Notes under the pieces: generated by a model
Database searches by the model: none
What the model was told of the DNA's origin: nothing
Seen by the model: only the letters and a program-made list of their open reading frames with translations
Shown: positions 30,403-39,943 of the stretch, piece by piece
Layout of the letters: each line of letters opens with the position of its first letter
Numbering within the stretch: position 1 is the first letter of the stretch
Assembly (NCBI GenBank): GCA_026418175.1
Contig: JAOABX010000001.1
Coordinates: 1 to 64,000, forward strand
DNA from: Flavobacteriales bacterium
GTDB taxonomy: Bacteria; Bacteroidota; Bacteroidia; CAIKAF01
Direction: 5' to 3'
Length of the DNA stretch: 64,000 bases
Made by a program: the position numbers and the translations under genes

Positions 30403-31185
30403 CTAAAATTCGGATGTGTGTTGTTTTTGTAACTTCAGCAGTAGTAAGTATTTTTGAAACACTTCATAGGCGGTAATGGTAGCAATGATCCAGCCTTTGC
30501 GGCCATCCAAAAATCCCGCTTTAATAAAATAATCCCGAATAAATCGGCCGATGGGATGAATGATTAACTTCCATACAGAAGACCGTTTGCCGGCTTTTAA
30601 ATAGGCTTTGGCTGCCAGGTTTGCAAAATATAACGCCTTTTTTTTATGTTCTGCCACTGTTTGATATGAATAATGTAGAATATGCCCGGGGATATGCTGA
30701 ATAACGCATCCTGGATGCATTTCAAATTTATCATGAGGGTTTATACCAGTCCACCTTCCTTTGTGCCTGTTCCATAAACGTAGTTTTTTATCCGGATACC
30801 AGGCTCCATGCCTTATATATGTTCCACAATAATTGTTTAATCGGTTCATGGTGTATCCATCAGCGGTTGGTTGTTCCATAATGTGTTGTATGGTATTAGA
30901 AAGTACTTCATCAACAGCTTCATCAGCATCTAAGGATAGTACCCAATCATATGTTGCCTGCGCAGCAGCATAGTTTTTTTGTTCTATATGACCTTCAAAT
31001 GGATGATACATTATTCTTGCTCCCATTTGTGAAGCAATTTCGCAAGTTTGGTCAGTTGAGCCTGAATCTACCACTAATATTTCAGCAGCCCATGATTTTA
31101 CTGATTCAATACAACGCGATATATTTCGTTCTTCATTGTATGTTATGATAACTACACTAACCTGAACCATAATTGTAAATAGCAC
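30403..31185 (-). CDS. Family 2 glycosyltransferase
   Basis: VSVVIITYNEERNISRCIESV, EILVVDSGSTDQT, WVLSLDADEAV. Confidence 0.9.
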   Translation of the reverse strand: MLFTIMVQVSVVIITYNEERNISRCIESVKSWAAEILVVDSGSTDQTCEIASQMGARIMYHPFEGHIEQKNYAAAQATYDWVLSLDADEAVDEVLSNTIQHIMEQPTADGYTMNRLNNYCGTYIRHGAWYPDKKLRLWNRHKGRWTGINPHDKFEMHPGCVIQHIPGHILHYSYQTVAEHKKKALYFANLAAKAYLKAGKRSSVWKLIIHPIGRFIRDYFIKAGFLDGRKGWIIATITAYEVFQKYLLLLKLQKQHTSEF

Positions 31186-31230
31186 GGGAAAAGTACACAG
31201 AAAATGTAAGGAAAGAATTAAAAAAATTAA

Positions 31231-31253
31231 CCCCCGGCCTGATTGACCGGGGG
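31231..31253 (-). terminator. Intrinsic-terminator-like hairpin 5' of the glycosyltransferase gene
   Basis: CCCCCGG-N9-CCGGGGG; on the minus strand followed by TTAATTTTTTT. Confidence 0.6.
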
Positions 31254-31576
31254 AAAATTTTAATTCACCAAAAACAATAATCCGAATGTAACGGGTTTTT
31301 TATTTACAACCAATGAAATTTTGAGAAATACATTATATGTTCACAACTTTGTAATTTTAACTTTTTAATAAAGTTTTAAAAATCATTTATATAAATTGAT
31401 CTTCTTGTTTTTTTACTCTACCATTTTGTTAATATCTGCACATTTTTTTAGGAAATATACTTCAAAATAATTGAGATGGGAGTATGCTTTGAAATTTGTG
31501 TTTCCGGTCTTTAAAACATATTCATTTTCTTAATTTTTATTCTTTTCATCGTATTTGCGCTATTTTTGTAACGATT

Positions 31577-32029
31577 ATGAAAGCAAGCAACTTCTTTATC
31601 ATTTCTTTTGCAGTAATTTTAATCGTCATTGTTGCAGCCTGCGGTAAATCATTGTCGAAAGAAGAAAAGGAAGCTAAAATTTTAGAAAAACAAATCAACG
31701 AAGTGATGGCTATTCACGATTCGGTTATGCCTAAGACTGGTGAAATCTTTAAATTGAAAAAAAAGCTATCTAATTTTGAAAAAACAATCTCAGATTCTAT
31801 TCAAATTCAAAAAATATTTCGTTGCAAAAATCTATTGGTTGAGGCAGACGAAGCCATGATGAAATGGATGCATGAATTCCGGGAAGCCGACCCGATGCTT
31901 AGTTTTCAGGAAAAACAACGTTATTACCTGGAAGAAAAGAAAAAAATTACTGAAGTAAAAAACAAAATGCTTTCCAGTATTGATAGTGCAAAATTTTTAT
32001 TGCATGAACTTGAAAATATTTCAAAATAG
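31577..32029 (+). CDS. Hypothetical lipoprotein
   Basis: MKASNFFIISFAVILIVIVAACGKS lipobox; TATTTTTG (TAnnTTTG) just upstream. Confidence 0.7.
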   Translation: MKASNFFIISFAVILIVIVAACGKSLSKEEKEAKILEKQINEVMAIHDSVMPKTGEIFKLKKKLSNFEKTISDSIQIQKIFRCKNLLVEADEAMMKWMHEFREADPMLSFQEKQRYYLEEKKKITEVKNKMLSSIDSAKFLLHELENISK

Positions 32030-32681
32030 TTGGTTTTCTATATTACTTTTATTAATTGCTTGTGGACCAAGTAAATCTCACAAATCAAGTCGTAACGATT
32101 CTCCATCACGTCTTCCATTTTTTGGAGAACCGTCCATCTTATCTCGGGAAGAAAACGGTGTATTGATCATTGATACGGTTTATCCAACCATTCCCAATTT
32201 TTCATTTCGTAATCAGGAAGGTAAACTAATAACGCAAGAAGATATCAAAGGCAAAATATATGTGGCTGATTTCTTTTTTACAACCTGCCCCACCATTTGC
32301 CCGATTATGAAGTCACAAATGTTACGTGTTTATGAAACCTTTTTAAATGAACCGAGGCTTGTGATTTTAAGCCACAGTATTGACCCTGAACATGATTCAG
32401 TATCAGTACTTAAAGAATATGCAGATCGGCTACAGGTAGCTGCACCCCGTTGGAATTTTCTTACTGGAAACAAGGATTCAATCTATACCCTTGCTGAAGC
32501 TTATATGGCCAGTGCTGCAGAAGATCCTACTGCCCCGGGTGGTTTTATTCATAGTGGGGCATTCATACTGATTGATCACAACCGTTTTATAAGAGGATAT
32601 TATGATGGTACAAAGCCTGAAGAAGTAGATCAACTCATTAAAGATATTCCGATATTATTGCGTGAAGTATCAGAGCCTTAA
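32004..32681 (+). CDS. SCO1/SenC family lipoprotein
   Basis: VADFFFTTCPTICPIMKSQM (CxxxC), LSHSIDPEHDS. Confidence 0.92.
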   Translation: MNLKIFQNSWFSILLLLIACGPSKSHKSSRNDSPSRLPFFGEPSILSREENGVLIIDTVYPTIPNFSFRNQEGKLITQEDIKGKIYVADFFFTTCPTICPIMKSQMLRVYETFLNEPRLVILSHSIDPEHDSVSVLKEYADRLQVAAPRWNFLTGNKDSIYTLAEAYMASAAEDPTAPGGFIHSGAFILIDHNRFIRGYYDGTKPEEVDQLIKDIPILLREVSEP

Positions 32682-33087
32682 AATTTTGTTGCAAATACTT
32701 ATCCCACTCCTCATTATTGGGATAGTGGTGGTAATTTATCCAAAAACTAAAGCTAAATCGGTTTTATTGGGCGAATCGGTGTATAAAAAACACTGTGCCA
32801 ATTGTCATGGATTAAAAGGCGAAGGTCTTCGCTTATTAATTCCACCGTTAGGTGATCCACGTTCTATGCAGCTTGAAAATTTAGTATGTACCATACGCTA
32901 TGGCAAGCGGGGTGAAATTTTGGTTTTTGGCCAAACCTATAATCGTCCCATGCCTGGTAATTATGAGCTTGAAAACGACGAAATTACAGCATTAATTAAC
33001 TATTTATACTCCATTTTTCCAATTACTCCAACCTATCAAGCCGTTACTCTATCTGAAGTAAATGGATTGATTCAACAATGCAAATAA
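32662..33087 (+). CDS. c-type cytochrome
   Basis: HCANCHGLKGEG (CxxCH), distal MPG motif. Confidence 0.88.
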   Translation: MKYQSLKILLQILIPLLIIGIVVVIYPKTKAKSVLLGESVYKKHCANCHGLKGEGLRLLIPPLGDPRSMQLENLVCTIRYGKRGEILVFGQTYNRPMPGNYELENDEITALINYLYSIFPITPTYQAVTLSEVNGLIQQCK

Positions 33088-33131
33088 TTTAAATGCCAAA
33101 AAATCAATACATTAAGGCTATTCGAGGATTA

Positions 33132-33195
33132 AATATTAACTTAATGTTAAGTAAGTATTAAAAAAAAGTAAAAATAATATTAACTTAGCGTTAAG
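33132..33195. promoter_or_regulatory. Two near-identical 20-bp inverted-repeat elements (33132-33151 and 33176-33195)
   Basis: AATATTAACTTAATGTTAAG and AATATTAACTTAGCGTTAAG, start-to-start 44 bp. Confidence 0.55.
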
Positions 33196-33243
33196 TTTTC
33201 CGTATAATACGGTATTGTTTAACCTTTAAAAACAAGTAATGCC

Positions 33244-33636
33244 ATGAAAAAGTGGATTGTATGTTTTGTGCTGAGTATGCCTTTATTTGTTATTGCTCAG
33301 AATTTTGAACGCTATCAGTACAATGCTGAAGGAAAAATTATAGCCAAATACTCGGGAATTGATCATAATAATTTTGATTTTGTGAAGTATTATGATAATG
33401 GAAAAAAAATGACAGAGGGAACCTACTTGGAGGGTAAAAAGCATGGGGTATGGAAAACCTGGAATGAAGAAGGAAAATTAACAGCTAAGGCCAGATACAA
33501 ACATGGTGAAAAAACAGGCAGATGGATGATTGTGGATGAAAGTGATAAAAATGTTTTTCATATCAGCTTTGAAAACAATCAGGTAAAAGAGGCGACTAAA
33601 ACTAAAGATATGAGTAAAGTACTTGTAAAACGTTAG
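33244..33636 (+). CDS. Exported YwqK-like (MORN-variant repeat) protein
   Basis: YYDNGKKMTEGTYLEGKKHGVWKTWNEEGKLTAKARYKHGEKTGRW repeats. Confidence 0.75.
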   Translation: MKKWIVCFVLSMPLFVIAQNFERYQYNAEGKIIAKYSGIDHNNFDFVKYYDNGKKMTEGTYLEGKKHGVWKTWNEEGKLTAKARYKHGEKTGRWMIVDESDKNVFHISFENNQVKEATKTKDMSKVLVKR

Positions 33637-33676
33637 TTTACCTACTTTGTATAGTAAACATTAATTGTGAATCCTT

Positions 33677-33706
33677 AAAGTCCGGCGCTATTGGGTCGGA
33701 CTTTTT
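33677..33706 (+). terminator. Rho-independent terminator
   Basis: AAAGTCCG...CGGACTTTTT. Confidence 0.8.
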
Positions 33707-33758
33707 ATTTATTGCAAATCTAATTCATTACTTTTATAAAAGCATTCATCTTTGCAAC

Positions 33759-34487
33759 ATGCGTTTGGATGTGTTTTTGGTTCAGAAGGGTTGGTTCCCT
33801 TCACGGCAAAAGGCTCGAAAAGCCATTGATGCTGGTTGGGTTATTGTCAATGGAAAACCAGTACCCAAAGCTGGAACAGAAATTACATTGAATGATGTAA
33901 TTGAAGTATCTCCCAATGAACTTTTAAAGTATGTGAGTGCCGGTGGTTTTAAACTGGAAAAAGCTATTCTCGATTTTCAGCTTGACTTTCGTGGAAAAAC
34001 CATTCTTGATATAGGGGCCTCTACCGGTGGATTTACAGATTGTGCCTTGCAACACGGAGCGGTAAAAGTGTACACCGTAGATGTAGGTACAGATCAGCTT
34101 TCCCCGCAATTAAAAAAAGATTCACGCGTAATTTGGCATGAACAAACGCATATTAAAGATTTTACCTTAGCTATCAATGTTGATGTAGTGTTAATGGATG
34201 TATCATTTATGTCGCAGGTATTGGTATATCCTCTACTAAAAAACTGGCTGAAACCACAGGGATGGGTAATTTCGCTTATCAAACCACAATTTGAACTGAA
34301 TAAAAAAATTTCATTTCGCAGAGGCATTATTCGTGATGAACAGCTTCATCAGCAGGTACTGAATAAGATAATTGACGAAGCTGCCAAACATAACCTGATG
34401 GTTCAGAAAATTACTACTGCACCTGAAAGTGAACAAAAAAACAAAGAGTTTTTAGCGTGGTTTATTTATCAACCAGCAGTTCAATAG
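33759..34487 (+). CDS. tlyA: TlyA family RNA methyltransferase
   Basis: S4 domain MRLDVFLVQKGWFPSRQKARKAI; VLDIGASTGGFTDCALQ-like SAM motif. Confidence 0.92.
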   Translation: MRLDVFLVQKGWFPSRQKARKAIDAGWVIVNGKPVPKAGTEITLNDVIEVSPNELLKYVSAGGFKLEKAILDFQLDFRGKTILDIGASTGGFTDCALQHGAVKVYTVDVGTDQLSPQLKKDSRVIWHEQTHIKDFTLAINVDVVLMDVSFMSQVLVYPLLKNWLKPQGWVISLIKPQFELNKKISFRRGIIRDEQLHQQVLNKIIDEAAKHNLMVQKITTAPESEQKNKEFLAWFIYQPAVQ

Positions 34488-36956
34488 TTATAGGCCCATC
34501 TCCATTTCTCCGCCTTCCTGCATGCGTCGGCGGTTTTCTCTTCTATTTGATTCCTGTTGTTTACCAAATCGGTAGGTAAATTGAATAGTAGCTACTCGGG
34601 TTTCCCGTTTTCGATACACATCTCCATAGAAATTAATTCCACGGGTATCCACATAAAATCGTCGAGTATCAAAAATATCAGAAACATTGAGTGTAAGCGA
34701 TGCTTTATTTTTAAGAAAATCCAACCGATATCCGGCATCCAGCCCCCAAACTTCGGCCATGGTTCCTTGCGGAAATACATTGGGTCCGTTTAAATTAAAA
34801 GAAAGTTGAAACTCCATATTTTTTCCAATCTTAAAACTGTTTTGCAAACGAATGTTATAGCTAAAATTGGTAGCATTGAGCTCGCCTTCTTGATTTTGTC
34901 CAAACACCTGATTGCGGAATACACTAACTGTAGAGGTGCTATTCCACCATTTAAACCACCGATTGCGAGCTACCAGTTCAACACCGAAGTTGATAGAATA
35001 ATCAAGGTTTATAAAGGTAACGGTAGATATTCCCAGAGAGTCCACATTGCGGTACCGTTGGATGATGCCATCTACATGCCGAAAATATGCCGTGGCTACC
35101 AACGTATGGTTTTTCCACTGCTTGGAATAATTGAATTCTAGAGCATCAATGTTTTCGGGATTCAAATCCGGATTTCCCTTTCGGATATTCAACGGGTCTT
35201 CATAATTAGCAAAAGGATTTAGGCTTTGTAAACCCGGTCGGTTAATTCTTCGAGAGTAATTTAATTGAAATTCGTTGCCTTTGCCAGCTTTGTAGCTAAG
35301 AAACACAGATGGGAAAAAGTTTACATAATTTTTTGTAAAGGCAATATTCCCTATTGTTTGTTCTCCCCATACATTGGTTTGTTCAACTCGCAATCCTACC
35401 TGATAACCAAATTTTTCTTTTACAGAACCACTAAATGTACCGTAAACCGCATTCACATTTTCAAGGTAAATAAACCGATTGGTAAGGCCATTGTCTATAA
35501 TCCAATTGTTTTGATTGTAATCAAAAGAATCAGCAATCATTTCATTGTCAAACTGCCGGATATTTACCTTCCAGCCTGTTTCAAATTTGTATATTTTAGC
35601 AAAGGGGTGTGTATAGTCCATTTGGGTTACAGATACAATGCTTTGGTTATATTGAATATTATGACTTAATGAAGGAAGCCGGGTAGTATCTGGAAGGTTA
35701 TCCAGCGTAAATTCTTGTTGAATGTAATTTCCTCGATTGGAAGAACGGTTAAAAGAAATACTAGAAGAGGCCGTTAACTCTCTGTTTTGCTTGGGTAATT
35801 TGAGTGTGTAATTGATTCCGCCATCAGCACTGTAACTCTCGTTCGGGGTATCAGTGTTACGTTGATAAATTCGTGTAACCCAGTCATTAGCATTCAAAAA
35901 CTGATAATCAATCAGCTCAGGCCTAATACCATTACCATAGCCAAACAAATATGTGAGGCCAATGGTATTTCTAGTATTGGGCATAAAATCAATGTTTCCT
36001 GAAAATGTAGGGCTAATATCCCATGTAAATCCTTCGTTTTGCTGATTAATAGTATAAGAATTAACTGAATCAATCAGGTTAGTACGGTTATTATACCCCC
36101 CAAACATGTAGCGGCTGTATCGAAATCCCAATGTATTGCTGGTTGAAAGTTTTTCAGTACGGTAATTCAGGGTAGCACTGGCATTGTATTTATGATAAGT
36201 GCCCACGCCGGCAGTGATACTACCACTCATCCCGTCGGCAATGTTTCGTTTGGTTATGATATTGATAATACCGCTCATTCCTTCGGCATCGTATTTAGCC
36301 GATGGGTTGGTAATGAGTTCAATACGGTCTATGTTGGATGCAGGAATTTGTTGCAGAATTTGTTCGCGGTTTTGAGCCGTTAATCCAGAAGGCCTACCAT
36401 TAATGAAAATCATCAGGTTTTCGCTTCCCCGCAAGCTAATCTTTCCGTCAATATCTACATTTACCGTGGGAACTTGCTTTAATACATCAATGGCAGAGCC
36501 ACCTGCACTTACCAAATCTTTTTCTACGTTGAATATTTTTTTGTCAATAGCCAACTGAAAATTATCTTTTTCTTCTTCAATGGTTACTTGCTCGAGTGCT
36601 TTGGCATCTACTTCCAATAAAATAGTTCCTGCAGAAACTTCAGGTTGTTGTGGGGTTATCACCACGGTATCTTTTACAGTTTTATATCCAATAAAAGAAT
36701 AGGTTAGATAATATTTTCCAGGTTTTAATTTATCCAGCAAAAATTCTCCTTTTGAATCGGCAAGTGCACCTGTAAAAAAGCTGGTATCTCTGGCATGGCG
36801 TGCGGTAATTGTGGTAAATTCCACCGGCTTTTTAGTCAAGGCATCCAGAATTTTTCCTGTAATTTTACCGTTGGTGGGTATTCCTTGATCGGGTTGAGAA
36901 AATGCCCGCAAGGAGAAGCATAAAATCAAATATATCGCGTAAACCAATCGTTTCAT
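34488..36956 (-). CDS. TonB-dependent receptor / outer-membrane beta-barrel family protein
   Basis: Carboxypeptidase-like domain GKITGKILDALTKKPVEFTTI, plug VLKQVPTVNVDIDGKISLRGSENLMIFINGRPS, barrel strands. Confidence 0.88.
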   Translation of the reverse strand: MKRLVYAIYLILCFSLRAFSQPDQGIPTNGKITGKILDALTKKPVEFTTITARHARDTSFFTGALADSKGEFLLDKLKPGKYYLTYSFIGYKTVKDTVVITPQQPEVSAGTILLEVDAKALEQVTIEEEKDNFQLAIDKKIFNVEKDLVSAGGSAIDVLKQVPTVNVDIDGKISLRGSENLMIFINGRPSGLTAQNREQILQQIPASNIDRIELITNPSAKYDAEGMSGIINIITKRNIADGMSGSITAGVGTYHKYNASATLNYRTEKLSTSNTLGFRYSRYMFGGYNNRTNLIDSVNSYTINQQNEGFTWDISPTFSGNIDFMPNTRNTIGLTYLFGYGNGIRPELIDYQFLNANDWVTRIYQRNTDTPNESYSADGGINYTLKLPKQNRELTASSSISFNRSSNRGNYIQQEFTLDNLPDTTRLPSLSHNIQYNQSIVSVTQMDYTHPFAKIYKFETGWKVNIRQFDNEMIADSFDYNQNNWIIDNGLTNRFIYLENVNAVYGTFSGSVKEKFGYQVGLRVEQTNVWGEQTIGNIAFTKNYVNFFPSVFLSYKAGKGNEFQLNYSRRINRPGLQSLNPFANYEDPLNIRKGNPDLNPENIDALEFNYSKQWKNHTLVATAYFRHVDGIIQRYRNVDSLGISTVTFINLDYSINFGVELVARNRWFKWWNSTSTVSVFRNQVFGQNQEGELNATNFSYNIRLQNSFKIGKNMEFQLSFNLNGPNVFPQGTMAEVWGLDAGYRLDFLKNKASLTLNVSDIFDTRRFYVDTRGINFYGDVYRKRETRVATIQFTYRFGKQQESNRRENRRRMQEGGEMEMGL

Positions 36957-37089
36957 TATACAAACATACAATTATTGAGACTTCTAAAGGACTAAAAAAT
37001 GTGAAAGCCCATGGTGTTCGTTACTTTTTAAAAGTATTAGATCATGCTTTTGTTCAAGGGTTTAATTTTGTAGTTATAAACAGGGCTTT

Positions 37090-37971
37090 ATGAAGCAATA
37101 TCATGAATTATTGGAACGTATTCTACGTGAAGGGGTGAAAAAAGAAGACCGCACCGGAACTGGTACCCTCAGTGTATTTGGGCATCAGAATCGGTATAAT
37201 CTTAGTGATGGCTTCCCGCTAGTTACTACCAAAAAGGTACCATTTCGATTAATTGCCCATGAATTATTGTGGTTTTTGCAGGGTGCTACCAACATTCAAT
37301 ACCTTGTAAGAAATAACGTGCATATTTGGGATGACTGGCCATATGCTGCCTATAAGAAAAGCCCTGAATTTGCCGGTGAAACTATGGAGGAATTTGCAGC
37401 AAAAGTGGCTACCGATGATGCTTTTGCTGCCCGATGGGGGGAATTGGGGCCAATATATGGATATCAGTGGAGAAGCTGGCCTTCTCCAGATGGAACTTCT
37501 GTTGATCAGATTCAACAGGTGATTGATACGTTAAAACGAAATCCTGATTCTCGTCGAATTTTAGTAAGTGCGTGGAATGTTCCTTTTATTGATCAAATGG
37601 CATTGCCTCCCTGCCATACATTTTTCCAGTTTTATGTTGCAGACAGACGTTTATCCTGCCAGTTATATCAACGCAGTGCCGATGTGTTTTTAGGGGTACC
37701 GTTTAATATCGCTTCTTATGCCTTGTTAACCCTTATGATTGCTCAAGTTTGCGAATTAAAACCTGGCGAATTTATTCACACATTTGGAGATGCCCATATT
37801 TATCTAAACCATTTGGACCAAGTTAAACTTCAGTTATCCCGCGACTATCGACCTCTTCCAGAATTGAAAATCAATCCTTCTGTTAAGAATATCTTTGAGT
37901 TCACTATCGATGATTTTGAACTGTTGAATTATCATCCACATCCTGCCATTAAAGCCGAAGTAGCCGTATAA
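37090..37971 (+). CDS. thyA: Thymidylate synthase
   Basis: [68 protein letters not shown]. Confidence 0.97.
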   Translation: MKQYHELLERILREGVKKEDRTGTGTLSVFGHQNRYNLSDGFPLVTTKKVPFRLIAHELLWFLQGATNIQYLVRNNVHIWDDWPYAAYKKSPEFAGETMEEFAAKVATDDAFAARWGELGPIYGYQWRSWPSPDGTSVDQIQQVIDTLKRNPDSRRILVSAWNVPFIDQMALPPCHTFFQFYVADRRLSCQLYQRSADVFLGVPFNIASYALLTLMIAQVCELKPGEFIHTFGDAHIYLNHLDQVKLQLSRDYRPLPELKINPSVKNIFEFTIDDFELLNYHPHPAIKAEVAV

Positions 37972-37972
37972 T

Positions 37973-38470
37973 ATGAATCTTTCCATAATTGTAGCTATGG
38001 CCGAAAACGGTGCTATTGGTTTAAACAATCAGTTATTATGGCATTTGCCCGATGATCTAAAATTTTTCAAACAGCATACATTGAATAAGCCCATTATTAT
38101 GGGGAGAAAGACGTATGAATCAATCGGAAGCAAGCCGCTACCGAAACGAACCAATGTAGTAATTTCACGCAATAAGCATTATTCGGTGGCTGAAGGTGTT
38201 TTATTATTTGATTCTCTTTCTCATGCTTTGCAGCATTTTCAAAACGAAGACGAAATATTTGTGATTGGCGGGGCTCAATTGTATAATTTGGCATGGCCTT
38301 TATGCAACCGTTTGTATCGTACCTTGGTGCATACTATACCAACAGCTGATACATTTTTTAAACATGAGCCGGATGAACATTGGACTTTGGTTTTTGAACA
38401 GCATCATGAGGCTGATGATAAGCATGCATTTTCATTTACTTTTCAAATTTTTGATAAAAAATCGCGATGA
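37973..38470 (+). CDS. folA: Dihydrofolate reductase
   Basis: GLNNQLLWHLPDDLKFFKQHTLNKPIIMGRKTYESIG. Confidence 0.95.
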   Translation: MNLSIIVAMAENGAIGLNNQLLWHLPDDLKFFKQHTLNKPIIMGRKTYESIGSKPLPKRTNVVISRNKHYSVAEGVLLFDSLSHALQHFQNEDEIFVIGGAQLYNLAWPLCNRLYRTLVHTIPTADTFFKHEPDEHWTLVFEQHHEADDKHAFSFTFQIFDKKSR

Positions 38471-39645
38471 AAACCCTATCCATTATTCTTTGTTCCCTTT
38501 TATATTTTGGAATGGTTAAAGCCCAATGCCTTCAAGGAAACTGTACCAATGGTATAGGAACCTATCGGTATTCAACAGGTTCGATTTATACAGGGCAGTT
38601 TAAAAACATGCGTGAACATGGAAATGGTGAAATAGTTTGGAGCAATGGTGATATGTATTCTGGAGAATGGAACAATGGCACCATGCATGGAAAAGGCACT
38701 TATACCTGGGCTTCAGGAAATTATTACAAGGGATTATTTGAAAATGGACAAAAAAGCGGCTTTGGGGAATTTCATTGGGTAAATGGCGATTTTTATTTAG
38801 GAAATTATTCCAATGATTTGTTTAATGGAAAAGGCACTTATCAATGGGCTAATGGTGATTACTACACCGGGGATTTTAAAGATGGAAAAAAACACGGGAA
38901 AGGTACTTATATTTTTAAAAAAGGCGGAGGGTATGACGGAGAATGGATGAATGATACATATCATGGCAAAGGGCGTTTGATTTTTTCAAATGGAGATATT
39001 TATGAAGGCGATTTCGTGAATGATATGCGTACCGGTAATGGTACGATGAAATATGCCAATGGAGGTACATATAACGGTGGATGGTTAAACAATCTTTGCC
39101 ATGGGTATGGGGAGCGCATTTGGGATAATGGTGACACATATAAGGGCGAGTGGCAAAATAATCAGCGAAGCGGAATTGGAACTTATATCTGGGTAACAGG
39201 AACAGTATATCAGGGCCATTGGAAAGATAACAAACGTATGGGGCATGGTGTACAAACTTGGTCAGATGGTACACGATACGAGGGCGAATGGAGCAATGAT
39301 GAAATGAACGGTGTAGGAACTTGTGAGTGGCCCACCGGTGATAAATATACCGGCGAATGGTTACAGGGGAAGCGCCACGGTAAAGGCACATATTTATATG
39401 CTGACGGAAGTGTTTATCGGGGAGATTTTCAATTTAATCAGATGCACGGAAACGGGAGGTTTGAGTCTTCTACCGGCGAAATTTACGAAGGTGGATTTAG
39501 CAGTGGAAGTTATCATGGTAAAGGGAAGCTTATCTATCCTAATGGCATGGTGGAGGAAGGAGAGTTCATCAATCATTTGTTGGTAAAGGGGATTCGTACA
39601 CTACCCAATGGGAAGAAACAAAAAGTAAAACCTACCAAAAAGTAA
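38467..39645 (+). CDS. Exported MORN-repeat protein (about 15 repeats)
   Basis: Signal peptide MKTLSIILCSLLYFGMVKAQ; 23-aa repeats YxGxW/F...HGxGxxxWxxG. Confidence 0.92.
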   Translation: MKTLSIILCSLLYFGMVKAQCLQGNCTNGIGTYRYSTGSIYTGQFKNMREHGNGEIVWSNGDMYSGEWNNGTMHGKGTYTWASGNYYKGLFENGQKSGFGEFHWVNGDFYLGNYSNDLFNGKGTYQWANGDYYTGDFKDGKKHGKGTYIFKKGGGYDGEWMNDTYHGKGRLIFSNGDIYEGDFVNDMRTGNGTMKYANGGTYNGGWLNNLCHGYGERIWDNGDTYKGEWQNNQRSGIGTYIWVTGTVYQGHWKDNKRMGHGVQTWSDGTRYEGEWSNDEMNGVGTCEWPTGDKYTGEWLQGKRHGKGTYLYADGSVYRGDFQFNQMHGNGRFESSTGEIYEGGFSSGSYHGKGKLIYPNGMVEEGEFINHLLVKGIRTLPNGKKQKVKPTKK

Positions 39646-39943
39646 GACATATATAAAAACCCACCGTACTTTTGTTATTGTTTTTAAAAACTATTGTTTG
39701 ATAAATTCCATAATTCGCTTGGTTTGACTGATACTTTCCCAAAATGTATTGTTATGAACTCCTTAGCTATCTAGATGTAATTCATCATGAAGAGGGGTTT
39801 GTGTTTTTCTTAATGTATCAGCAAAGTGTATAGAATACATTGAATTAACTATATTATATTTCCGTACAAGCTATTAGTAATTGTAACAATAATAGATGTA
39901 GTTAATTATAAAATCGAATGCTCGTCTATTACTTTTAAAGAAA

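Noticed and set aside
33244-33636. YwqK-like protein as an antitoxin of a toxin-antitoxin pair
   Set aside because: It has a signal peptide and no adjacent toxin-like ORF; the annotation label alone is not evidence.
34557-36383. Several plus-strand ORFs of 60-134 aa
   Set aside because: Antisense to the TonB-dependent receptor gene; no motif or independent promoter seen.
38915-39391. Minus-strand ORF of 158 aa with His/Tyr/Arg-rich repeats
   Set aside because: Mirror of the repetitive MORN gene; its periodicity comes from the opposite strand.
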